From contig JBEOJY010000022.1 of NCBI GenBank assembly GCA_040275305.1, forward strand, positions 53,865 through 117,864: DNA of 64,000 nt. Direction: 5' to 3'. Positions 28,182-35,831 of the stretch are shown one piece after another. The position numbers were made by a program, and so were the translations under genes. Below the pieces are notes generated by a model. It saw only the letters and a program-made list of their open reading frames with translations, had not been told where the DNA came from and made no database searches. The stretch's first letter is position 1, and the number at the start of each line of letters is the position of its first letter. This DNA comes from JBEOJY01 sp040275305 (GTDB lineage: Bacteria > Pseudomonadota > Alphaproteobacteria > UBA9219).

Positions 28182-28400
28182 TATGCTAATCGCACATGAG
28201 GAATTGGGATAAGATTGCGGCAAGCGCAGCGCAAAAGCCCCTCTCCCTCCATAGGAGGGAGAGGGGTTAGGGTAAGGGTGGAGTCTGGATTCATGCGATA
28301 GACTCGCCCCCTCACCCCAACCCTCTCCCCCTCGCGGGGGCGAGGGAGTCACGCCTGTCTTTTGGCAACGGCTCACCAACTCTTGAGCGCGATTAGCGTA
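28182..28400. repeat. Family D element D2 with outer inverted repeats (219 bp)
   Basis: The outer ends TATGCTAATCGCACATGAGG and the inverse CTCTTGAGCGCGATTAGCGTA flank an inner GC-rich pair (CCCTCTCCCTCCATAGGAGG ... CTCTCCCCCTCGCGGGGGCG). The right outer end overlaps the Nudix gene's last codons and supplies its TAA stop. Open frames across it are repeat translations. Confidence 0.85.
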
Positions 28401-28791
28401 TCTTCCACAGCGCATAGGCATCCTCGATCACTTTGTGGTGATTAAAGGCAAGTTGCTGCTCGCGCCAGTTGGCGACCCATTCGGCGGACTCCGCATCCGT
28501 TCCTGCGTGTAGTTTCGATGCATCAGCTTCGGCCAGATAAGCGATGCCGACAATGCGTTCGCGTGATTCTTTGTCTGGGTCGGAATAGACGCCGACCAGC
28601 CGCAGATTGGTTATGTCCAGATTGACTTCTTCCTTGGTTTCGCGCGCGCAGGCGGTCTCTACGGATTCATCTTCTTTCAGGAACCCTCCGGGTAGCGCAT
28701 AACTGCCCTGATAAGGCGGTTTTTTCCGGCGGATGAGGGCGACTCGTCCTGAAGAGTCGAAGACAACGCAATCGGCGGCTACTTTTGGCAT
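28393..28791 (-). CDS. Nudix hydrolase
   Basis: The product is 132 residues from the ATG at 28791; longer frames run into accD. Nudix enzymes cleave nucleoside diphosphates linked to another group. The box GGFLKEDESVETACARETKE followed by EVNLD (residues 36-60) has the RE..EE core with N in place of the usual G. LIRRKKPPYQGSYALPGG before it matches ADP-ribose pyrophosphatase-like members. It lies 19 bases downstream of accD in the same operon. The final codons and the TAA stop fall in the terminus of a family D repeat, so the C-terminus may be altered. Confidence 0.85.
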   Translation of the reverse strand: MPKVAADCVVFDSSGRVALIRRKKPPYQGSYALPGGFLKEDESVETACARETKEEVNLDITNLRLVGVYSDPDKESRERIVGIAYLAEADASKLHAGTDAESAEWVANWREQQLAFNHHKVIEDAYALWKIR

Positions 28792-28810
28792 GGGGCTCCG
28801 TTCTTGCGCG

Positions 28811-29743
28811 TCAAATCCGCTTCCCACTTCTGGCGCCATGCGGGACGGGGCCGGTGAGGAGCGCGAGGGCGGATTTGCCGCTGGTTTTTTCCTTGTCCTT
28901 CCGCAACAGGCGTAGGATGCGGATGACGGTGTCGCGGAGATCTTTGCGTTCCACGACGATATCCACCATGCCATGCTCAAGCAGGTATTCGGCGCGCTGG
29001 AAGCCCGGCGGGAGGGTTTCGCGGATGGTGCTTTCGATCACGCGCGCGCCCGCAAAGCCGATTTGCGAGCCTTTTTCCGCGATGTGGATATCGCCGACCA
29101 TGGCGAAGCTGGCGGTCACGCCGCCCGTCGTGGGGTCGGTCAAGATCACGAGATAGGGCAGTCCGGCGGCCTTGACCTCGTTCGCGGCAATGATGGTGCG
29201 CGGCATTTGCATCAGCGAGAGAGCGCCTTCTTGCATTCTTGCGCCGCCGGAGGCCGGAAGGACGATCAGCGAAGCTTTGGTCGCGACGGCGCGGCGGGCG
29301 GCGGTGACGATCCCCTCGCCCACGCCCATGCCCATCGAGCCGCCCATGAAGCTGAAGTCGAAGGCGGCGGCGACGACTTTCTGCCCACCCATACACCCTT
29401 CGGCCACGATGATCGCGTCGTTGCGTTTGGTCTTGGTCTGTGCGTCTTTCAGACGATCGGCGTAGCGTTTCTGGTCGCGGAACTTAAGCGGATCGACGAG
29501 GACTTTGGCGACTTCGATTTCCTTATACTTGCCGTCGTCGAACAGGGTTTCGAGGCGCTTGGCCACATTCAGCTTCAGGTGGTAACCGCAGGAGCGGCAG
29601 ACGAAGAGGCTTTCCTCCAGATCGCGGCGGAAGAGCATCGCGCTGCAGCCGGGGCACTTCTCCCACAGATTGTCGGGGATTTCCTTTTTCTGCCCGACCA
29701 GCGCGTGGATCTTGGGGCGAACGAAATTGGTGAGCCAGTTCAT
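28811..29743 (-). CDS. accD: Acetyl-CoA carboxylase carboxyltransferase subunit beta
   Basis: AccD with AccA moves the carboxyl group from biotin to acetyl-CoA, giving malonyl-CoA for fatty acid synthesis. The 310 residues have the N-terminal zinc ribbon C30-P-G-C33 and C49-R-S-C52. The crotonase-type core follows with FMGGSMGMGVGEGIVTAARR, GGARMQEGALSLMQMPR, PTTGGVTASFAMVGDIHIAE and GFAGARVIESTIRETLPPGF. The start overlaps the trpA stop by four bases, so translation is coupled. The trpB-trpA-accD-folC order is standard in alphaproteobacteria. Confidence 0.97.
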   Translation of the reverse strand: MNWLTNFVRPKIHALVGQKKEIPDNLWEKCPGCSAMLFRRDLEESLFVCRSCGYHLKLNVAKRLETLFDDGKYKEIEVAKVLVDPLKFRDQKRYADRLKDAQTKTKRNDAIIVAEGCMGGQKVVAAAFDFSFMGGSMGMGVGEGIVTAARRAVATKASLIVLPASGGARMQEGALSLMQMPRTIIAANEVKAAGLPYLVILTDPTTGGVTASFAMVGDIHIAEKGSQIGFAGARVIESTIRETLPPGFQRAEYLLEHGMVDIVVERKDLRDTVIRILRLLRKDKEKTSGKSALALLTGPVPHGARSGKRI

Positions 29744-30579
29744 GCGGCTTCTCCATGCGCGGCTTGGGCGAGGGTTGCGACGAAGCTTAGCACGTCCTTG
29801 ACGATGCCGGGCTTGGCGTTGCCTTCGGCATCCAGATTGGTGGCGACGCGGTTGACGATGGCGCTTCCCACCACCACGGCTTCAGCGTTCACGGCTATCG
29901 CGCGGGCTTGTTCCGGGGTCGATATGCCGAAGCCAACGGCGACTGGCAGGTCGGTATGTTTGTGGATTTCCGCAACGGCTTTCTTGACCGGCTCAGCTTC
30001 GGCGGCGCGGGTGCCGGTGACTCCCGTTACCGAGACGTAATAGAGGTAGCCGCTTGCGTCGAGCAGGACTGTCGGCAGGCGTTTCGCGTCCGTTGTCGGC
30101 GCGAGAAGGCGGATGAAGTCAATGCCGTAACGCTTTGCTGGTTCTAATAATTCCTTGTCCTCTTCGGGGGGCAAGTCGGCGACGATCAGGCCGTCCACTC
30201 CGGATTCCTTGGCGTCGCGCACGAAATTCTCGATGCCATAGACGTAGATCGGGTTGAAGTAACCCATCAAAACGATCGGTGTATCCTTGTCGGTTCGGCG
30301 GAAATCCTTCACAAGGTCCAGCACTTTGCGCAACGTGATGCCCGCTTTGAAAGCGCGGAGGTTCGCGACCTGAATCGCGATGCCGTCGGCCATCGGGTCG
30401 CTGAACGGCACGCCGATTTCGATGATGTCGACCCCTGCCTTAGGCAGGCCATTCAGAATTTCCGCGCTGAGTTGCAACGTCGGGTCTCCCGCGCTCGTGT
30501 AGGAGACAAAGCCGCATTTTCCGGCAGCTTTGAGTTCGGCAAAGCGAGCGGAGAGGCGGTTGGGCGTGGCGTTTGTCAT
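29740..30579 (-). CDS. trpA: Tryptophan synthase alpha subunit
   Basis: TrpA cleaves indole-3-glycerol phosphate and passes indole to TrpB. The 279 residues are full length. The catalytic glutamate is E54 in GVDIIEIGVPFSDP and the catalytic aspartate is D65 in DPMADG. The phosphate-binding part shows VAVGFGISTPEQARAI and VVVGSAIVNRV. It overlaps accD by four bases. Upstream, the gap to trpB is 288 bases and almost wholly occupied by a family C element; in most relatives these two genes nearly touch. Confidence 0.97.
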   Translation of the reverse strand: MTNATPNRLSARFAELKAAGKCGFVSYTSAGDPTLQLSAEILNGLPKAGVDIIEIGVPFSDPMADGIAIQVANLRAFKAGITLRKVLDLVKDFRRTDKDTPIVLMGYFNPIYVYGIENFVRDAKESGVDGLIVADLPPEEDKELLEPAKRYGIDFIRLLAPTTDAKRLPTVLLDASGYLYYVSVTGVTGTRAAEAEPVKKAVAEIHKHTDLPVAVGFGISTPEQARAIAVNAEAVVVGSAIVNRVATNLDAEGNAKPGIVKDVLSFVATLAQAAHGEAA

Positions 30580-30596
30580 TTTGATTTATCCCACAC

Positions 30597-30853
30597 TACC
30601 CTACACGTGAATGGCAGCTAACATATTGTTTTAGAAAAAGACTCGTCATAGCCGTCCGCGTCATTCCGGCGAAAGCCGGAATCCAGCCGCGCCGCGTCTG
30701 CGGCGCGAAAGAATCTAAGGCGCCCTCACAATCGCAGGCCGCGAATCCGTTCTGTTTCGCTCGCTTCAGCTCGCAAGCTGGATTCCGGCTTTCGCCGGAA
30801 TGACGCTTTCGGCTTATATGTTCTGCCATATCAATGTGCCTTTCTGTAGGGTA
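30597..30853. repeat. Family C element C3 inserted between trpB and trpA (257 bp)
   Basis: Termini are TACCCTACACGTGAATGG and the inverse CTTTCTGTAGGGTA. The core holds inverted CATTCCGGCGAAAGCCGGAA and TTCCGGCTTTCGCCGGAATG arms. It is nearly the same length as C1 at 2762, with the core reversed. It starts 17 bases before the trpA start and ends 14 bases after the trpB stop. Confidence 0.9.
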
Positions 30854-30867
30854 GCATAGGCTTGTCC

Positions 30868-32100
30868 TCACAGCTCCACGCCCAGACGCTTGGCGATGGT
30901 GAAGATGTCCTTGTCGCCACGACCGCTGATGCAGACGACCATCAGGTGGTCTTTTGGCAGTTTCGGCGCGATTTTCATGACGCGCGCGAGCGCGTGCGAG
31001 GGTTCCAGCGCGGGCATGATGCCTTCGAGTTTCGAGCAGAGTTGGAAGGCCTCCAGCGCCTCGTCGTCGGTGGCGGAGGTGTAGTTCACACGGCCCGAAT
31101 CCTTCAGCCATGCGTGTTCGGGGCCTACGCCGGGGTAATCAAGGCCAGCCGAGATCGAATGCGCTTCTTGAATCTGGCCGTCACCGTCTTGGAGGAAATA
31201 GCTACGCATGCCGTGGAGGATGCCCTTTGTTCCTCCGGTCAGCGCGGCGGCGTGCTGGCCTGTTTCGATGCCGTGTCCTCCGGCTTCGACGGCATGAAGG
31301 GCGACGTTCGGCTCGTCGAGGAAGTCGTAGAACAGGCCCATGGCGTTCGAGCCGCCGCCGACGCAGGCGACGAGCGAGTCCGGCAGGCGGCCTTCGATGT
31401 TCAACATCTGCGCGAGGGTTTCGTGGCCGATGACGGACTGGAAGTCGCGCACCATCATGGGATAGGGATGAGGGCCGCCAACGGTGCCAATGATGTAGAA
31501 GGTGTCGTCCACATGCGCGACCCAGTCGCGCAGCGCGTCGTTCATGGCGTCTTTGAGCGATTTGGAGCCGCAGGAGACGGGCTTTACTTCCGCGCCGAGC
31601 AGCTTCATGCGGAAAACATTGGGCTTCTGGCGCTCGATATCGAGTTCGCCCATATAGATCGTGCAGGGAAGGTTGAAAAGCGCCGAGACGGTGGCGGTCG
31701 CCACGCCGTGCTGCCCTGCCCCCGTTTCCGCGATGATGCGCGTCTTGCCCATGCGTTTGGCCAGAAGGATCTGGCCTATGCAATGGTTGATTTTGTGCGC
31801 GCCGGTGTGGTTCAGCTCCTCGCGCTTGAAGTAGATTTTCGCGCCGCCTAGATACTCGGTGAACCTTTGCGCGTAGTAGAGCGGCGACGGGCGCCCGACA
31901 TATTGCTCCAGATAATAGGAGAGTTCTTCGTGGAATTTGGGGTCCGCCTTGGCTTGCTCGTAGGCTTCGCCGACCTTGAGCACCAGAGGCATTAGGGTTT
32001 CGGCCACATAGCGTCCGCCATAGAGGCCGAAATGCCCCTGTTCATCGGGGCCGGATTGGAAGGAATTGGGACGTTGCGCCGTCGCGGTTGTCTGGGTCAT
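30868..32100 (-). CDS. trpB: Tryptophan synthase beta subunit
   Basis: TrpB condenses indole and serine to tryptophan using PLP. The 410 residues are full length. K103 in NHTGAHKINHC is the PLP lysine. The phosphate-binding loop is ACVGGGSNAMG, and the N-terminal segment GHFGLYGGRYVAETLMP is typical of TrpB1. trpF, often upstream, is not present; the next gene upstream is an unrelated hypothetical. It heads the trpB-trpA-accD-nudix-folC transcript. Confidence 0.97.
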   Translation of the reverse strand: MTQTTATAQRPNSFQSGPDEQGHFGLYGGRYVAETLMPLVLKVGEAYEQAKADPKFHEELSYYLEQYVGRPSPLYYAQRFTEYLGGAKIYFKREELNHTGAHKINHCIGQILLAKRMGKTRIIAETGAGQHGVATATVSALFNLPCTIYMGELDIERQKPNVFRMKLLGAEVKPVSCGSKSLKDAMNDALRDWVAHVDDTFYIIGTVGGPHPYPMMVRDFQSVIGHETLAQMLNIEGRLPDSLVACVGGGSNAMGLFYDFLDEPNVALHAVEAGGHGIETGQHAAALTGGTKGILHGMRSYFLQDGDGQIQEAHSISAGLDYPGVGPEHAWLKDSGRVNYTSATDDEALEAFQLCSKLEGIMPALEPSHALARVMKIAPKLPKDHLMVVCISGRGDKDIFTIAKRLGVEL

Positions 32101-32178
32101 TGCTCTAGTTTAGCGCATTTGGCGGCATGGTCAAATGGGCTTGAACTTTTTCATGTTTCTTGAAGTGTTTAGGCCATT

Positions 32179-32727
32179 TTAGGGTACGAGTTTGGCTATA
32201 TGGGATTTAGTTTTACTGGAATCTGAGCCCCTGCCCCTGCCGCTTCTGGTTATCGCTTGCAAGACAATTCGCCAAGCGCTCGTCGTCGTTGACAGAGATT
32301 GGGTGGTTTGCTCCGAGGTCGGCGGCTGTTGTTTCGGCTTCCAGTTCTCAACGCCAACCCCTTCCGCGACTATCCACTTATTATTATCGTTCTCCAGTTT
32401 TAGACATGTAATAGCGGTCGTCGTATAAGTTTTGATTACATTATTCATTGGATCATAGACTTGATAGTAGCAAAGCGTCGCATCGGATCGAGGGGCTGTC
32501 GCAGGCAAGGCAACTTGTTCCGGGAACAAGCCTTGAAGCTTCACTTCGGCGGCGCCATCAATCCGGTTTCCTTGGCCGGGGAGGCCCTCAGGATCAGAAA
32601 ACAATAAGAACTGCCCCTTCGAAGTCCCCACCCCCATGATGCGCCGCAGCCCATGATTATCGGCTTTTTCAATTTTTGTTTGGCTTAACAGATATGGCTT
32701 TCCGCATCCGGCGTAATACGCATACAT
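32179..32727 (-). CDS. Hypothetical protein
   Basis: The product is 182 residues from the ATG at 32727, which has AAGGAA about eight bases upstream; a frame to 32808 has no such site. It is not recognised. The first 130 residues look structured, with FLLFSDPEGLPGQGNRIDGA and YYQVYDPMNNVIKTYTT, and a possible disulfide pair (YAGCGK, TLCYY). The last 50 residues are Ser/Thr/Gln-rich and end basic. A signal peptide is not evident. The gene is AT-richer than trpB. Its expression with trpB is possible, as the gap is only 78 bases. Confidence 0.5.
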   Translation of the reverse strand: MYAYYAGCGKPYLLSQTKIEKADNHGLRRIMGVGTSKGQFLLFSDPEGLPGQGNRIDGAAEVKLQGLFPEQVALPATAPRSDATLCYYQVYDPMNNVIKTYTTTAITCLKLENDNNKWIVAEGVGVENWKPKQQPPTSEQTTQSLSTTTSAWRIVLQAITRSGRGRGSDSSKTKSHIAKLVP

Positions 32728-32971
32728 TGGAAAATTCCTTGCGAAAATTTCAGAGTAATAGTTATCGGGTCCCGATTTTGATTCTTGATGATCGCAACAT
32801 TTTACCACGCGCCCATGAACATTCTTTAAATGGAATTATTTTCAGCGCAACGCCTTGTATTAATTTGTTTTTTTGATTCCAAGCCTCGGAGCGCATTATC
32901 GGTAGCGCGCGATTCGAGGCGTCTGAAATCGGTAGCGAATAATGCGGATTTTTCAGCAGACTGTTAGGAGA

Positions 32972-33370
32972 TTATTTTGTCTCGTCTTTTCTGATTTCGT
33001 CATCCATCATTGACACGATCGCGTCGGCCAAAAAATCTTCGATGGATTGCGCAGACAGGCCTAACTCGTCCGCCTGACGCTCCCGCCTCTGCAACAAGCG
33101 CTCGCACATGTTTTCCAAAGCTTTTCGGTCGGTCGGCAGCACGGCAGATCCTTTGGCACATAGTTCGGCCTTGAAGCGTTCTATCGCGTTATCGAGAACT
33201 GCCGATGAATAGGCAGACCATTCCGGGGTTATCACAACATGGTATGCAGGGTCGTCCCCATCGTTCTTCGTCTTTTGCATCTTGTTCTTGCGCGTGGGCG
33301 CGTTCATGTCTTCGCAAATTAGGTCGCGAGAGCCGGCGGCATCTTGCAAGGCGCGTTCCTGTTTCATCAT
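32972..33370 (-). CDS. Hypothetical protein, helical
   Basis: The product is 132 residues from the ATG at 33370; a start at 33307 would give 111. The N-terminus is basic and low in structure. The part from YHVVITPEWSAYSSAVLDNA to the end is helical and charged (CERLLQRRERQADELGLSAQ then SIEDFLADAIVSMMDDEIR). No known domain is recognised and no signal peptide is seen. The next gene in the same direction is another unknown. Confidence 0.45.
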   Translation of the reverse strand: MMKQERALQDAAGSRDLICEDMNAPTRKNKMQKTKNDGDDPAYHVVITPEWSAYSSAVLDNAIERFKAELCAKGSAVLPTDRKALENMCERLLQRRERQADELGLSAQSIEDFLADAIVSMMDDEIRKDETK

Positions 33371-33498
33371 TGCTCTATGTTCCCTAGATTTTGCTTGTCT
33401 TCCGCATTTCGCATCGTCTTTGATTCCAAATGCCGCGAATCTACATCGCCTGTTGCTATGCGCAGCATTGGTTCGTGGTCGGGGGCGTTTTTGTCCAA

Positions 33499-33534
33499 GG
33501 CGCATCCTTTAAGAGTGGCGCGTCCTTTAAGAGT
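33499..33534. repeat. Two-copy tandem repeat of 18 bases
   Basis: GGCGCATCCTTTAAGAGT is followed at once by GGCGCGTCCTTTAAGAGT, differing at one base. It lies in the 388-base gap before mdtA (33371-33758), in which no gene or dispersed element was seen. It could be an operator, but nothing shows this directly. Confidence 0.7.
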
Positions 33535-33758
33535 TCGCGTATTCCGAACGCTTTGCACTGAATATTCGGATATTGAACGAACGAGTAGAAAGAAACTTAC
33601 GGTCACTTTGAAGAATTTTTTTCAAGCCCCGGCGCGATCACTGAGTTATTATTTATCGGCATTTGATTGACCTTACACCTGTCCTAGCGATAAGCTTTGC
33701 GCGTTAGTTCCTTCTCCTTTGTCCGTGAGCCGCTTTTGCGTTTCGTGGAGTTGCCATC

Positions 33759-35027
33759 ATGAGTTCATCCACGCCCGGTCAACGGCAGATTAAGTTCGCG
33801 CTGAAAGCTTTGGTTTTTGCGGGGCTTGCTGCGGGCGCGCTGTTTTGGATCTGGCCGAGTTTTTTTTCCGACTTGTCCGCCTTAAGGCAAGCGGCGACGC
33901 CAGCTTCCGCGACTGCCGCGCATTCCAGCGCCACACTTAAGGAATCCAAACCGAAGCCAATCGGTGGGAAGGACAAAGACGGCAAGCCGGGTATGGGCGA
34001 CAAGGGACCGACGGTCGTCGGAGTCGGCATCGCAAGCAAGCAAGATATTCCTATCGTCAGGCAAGCGCTCGGTACGGTTACGCCGGTAGCGCAGGTGACG
34101 ATCCGCACGCAGATCAACGGCAAGCTTGAGAAGGTTTTGTTCGAAGAGGGACAGGCGGTAAAAGCCGGGGACGCGCTGGCGGAGATCGATTCGCGCCCCT
34201 ATCAGCACACTTTGGAGCAGGCGCAAGGGAGATTGTTGCGCGATCAGGCGCTGTTGAAGGACGCAGAAGTGAATCTTGCGCGTTACAAGAAGCTTTCGGC
34301 GCAGGATTCGATCTCGAAGCAACAACTCGGTACGCAGGCCGCTTTGGTTCAGCAATATCAAGGCGCGGTCAAGTCCGATCAGGCCGAAGTCGATCAGGCT
34401 AAACTTAATATTGAATACTGTTATATCACCTCGCCAATTACTGGCCGCGCGGGGTTACGGGCGGTCGATGCCGGAAACTACGTTCAGACAAGCGACGGTT
34501 CGGGAATCACTACGGTCACGCAGATCCAGCCCATCACGGTTCTTTTTACCCTGCCCGAAGACAATGTTCCGGAATTGCTCAAGCAAACAAGCGCCGGGCA
34601 AGAGCTTCCCGTCACGTTGTATGATCGCGCGCGCGCGACGAAGCTTGCGACCGGAAAGCTTATCGCGATGGGCAACCAGATCGATACCGCGACCGGAACG
34701 GTGAAGTTGCGCGCGCAGTTCGACAACGCAGACAATGCATTGTTCCCCAATCAATTCGTCAATGTCGAGATTCTCGTGAGTACGCTGCGCGATGCGACGG
34801 TCATTCCTTCCGCCGCCGCGCAACGCGGTTCTGTGGGCGCTTTTGTTTATCTCGTCAAGGACGACAACACGGTCACTGCGCGTCCCGTCACATTAGGGCC
34901 AGATTCCGGCGCGAATATCGCGGTTACAGAGGGTTTGGCCGTGGGCGACAAGGTTGTGACGGACGGGCTTGATCGTTTGCGCGAAGGCGCGGCAATTGCT
35001 GTTACAGGCCAAGCCGGAAAACCATAG
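33759..35027 (+). CDS. mdtA: RND efflux periplasmic adaptor (MdtA-like)
   Basis: The product is 422 residues, the membrane-fusion subunit of a tripartite efflux pump. A single N-terminal membrane anchor (residues 15-32) is followed by a charged linker. The lipoyl/hairpin region has QINGKLEKVLFEEGQAVKAG and LAEIDSRPY. An alpha-hairpin with KKLSAQDSISKQQL follows, then beta-barrel and proximal domains (ITSPITGRAGLRAVDAGNYV). These segments closely match MdtA. The genes for the two RND pumps and the outer-membrane factor follow, but only after an opposed gene and a terminator, so mdtA may be transcribed separately. Confidence 0.93.
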   Translation: MSSSTPGQRQIKFALKALVFAGLAAGALFWIWPSFFSDLSALRQAATPASATAAHSSATLKESKPKPIGGKDKDGKPGMGDKGPTVVGVGIASKQDIPIVRQALGTVTPVAQVTIRTQINGKLEKVLFEEGQAVKAGDALAEIDSRPYQHTLEQAQGRLLRDQALLKDAEVNLARYKKLSAQDSISKQQLGTQAALVQQYQGAVKSDQAEVDQAKLNIEYCYITSPITGRAGLRAVDAGNYVQTSDGSGITTVTQIQPITVLFTLPEDNVPELLKQTSAGQELPVTLYDRARATKLATGKLIAMGNQIDTATGTVKLRAQFDNADNALFPNQFVNVEILVSTLRDATVIPSAAAQRGSVGAFVYLVKDDNTVTARPVTLGPDSGANIAVTEGLAVGDKVVTDGLDRLREGAAIAVTGQAGKP

Positions 35028-35174
35028 AGATGCGGGGGATTTTGTTTTTCCGCATCACACATGCGCATTGCCGTTCAAGAATTGGCAGGACATTGACGCA
35101 AGGGGGAAGGATCAGATTGCATCACTCTAGCCGACTTTCCCAACCCGTGAGTTACTTTGAGCGCACACAAAAAT

Positions 35175-35201
35175 AGCCCCGCAGGTTTTGGCTGCGGGGC
35201 T
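35175..35201. terminator. Bidirectional terminator between mdtA and the opposed SnoaL-like gene
   Basis: AGCCCCGCAG (35175-35184) pairs with CTGCGGGGCT (35192-35201) around GTTTTGG, with A-rich sequence before and TTTG after. It ends both the mdtA transcript and the opposed transcript. Confidence 0.8.
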
Positions 35202-35217
35202 TTGACGAGGTTTCCAG

Positions 35218-35706
35218 TTAATGCGCGAATGGAGTCTTTTCAGGCATCGCCGAGGAGTGATGATGCGCAATCAGCCACTTGCCGTCACGCAGTTCGTAGA
35301 TGAACGAATAGCGCGCCGCGACATGGTCGACCTTGCCTTCTTTTCCGGTCAAGGCAAAGGTATAGGTTCCCACGTCGTACGCTTCGTCGCATCCGATATG
35401 GATCGTGCTGGCGTCGATCTTTCCTTTGGGCTTCTTTTGCAAAAAGTGCTCGAAATAATCTTTAATTCCATCACGCGTCGTGCGCGGCGTATTGGAAACG
35501 GTCGGCAACAAGACCGCGTCGGGCGCATAGTTATCGGCGACCTTCTCCGCGTTCCCTGTCTGCAGCGAAGCGTTCCAACGGTCGAACAGCGCCGCAATTT
35601 CTGGCTTGCTCACTTCCGCGCATGTTTTGGATTCCCCTGCGGTGGCCGGGGAGGCAATCGTCGCCGCCAACAAGGCGGTTACGATCAATATCGTTCTTCC
35701 CTTCAT
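35218..35706 (-). CDS. Exported SgcJ/EcaC-type (SnoaL-like, DUF4440) protein
   Basis: The product is 162 residues from the ATG at 35706, preceded by AAGGAA. A signal peptide (ILIVTALLAATIASPATA) precedes a cone-shaped NTF2-like domain. The pattern is VSKPEIAALFDRWNASLQTG, then YAPDAVLLPTVSN, then GIKDYFEHFL and the last strands ARYSFIYELRDGKWLIAHHH. It is probably a periplasmic ligand-binding or stress-related protein; catalysis is unproven in most members. Its opposed position between mdtA and mdtB splits the efflux operon. Its promoter faces that of mdtB. Confidence 0.82.
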   Translation of the reverse strand: MKGRTILIVTALLAATIASPATAGESKTCAEVSKPEIAALFDRWNASLQTGNAEKVADNYAPDAVLLPTVSNTPRTTRDGIKDYFEHFLQKKPKGKIDASTIHIGCDEAYDVGTYTFALTGKEGKVDHVAARYSFIYELRDGKWLIAHHHSSAMPEKTPFAH

Positions 35707-35831
35707 GCGTACATTCCTTTCGAGCTGAGTGAATCGAGCAGCAAGAGGTTGCGCTGCGGATCTTGGGTTTCTGTTTGCCATTGCCTGCTATCGTTTTCAA
35801 CCATCTTCACGACGATGAGGGTAGCGGCACC

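Noticed and set aside
28170..28421. An 83-residue minus-strand frame
   Set aside because: It is the translation of family D element D2 (GGEGWGEGAS, YPNPSPSYGGRGAF).
30596..31111. A 171-residue minus-strand frame across the trpA-trpB gap
   Set aside because: Its C-terminal half (ending RHSGESRNPACEL and beyond) is the translation of the family C repeat and the rest is trpB in a wrong frame.
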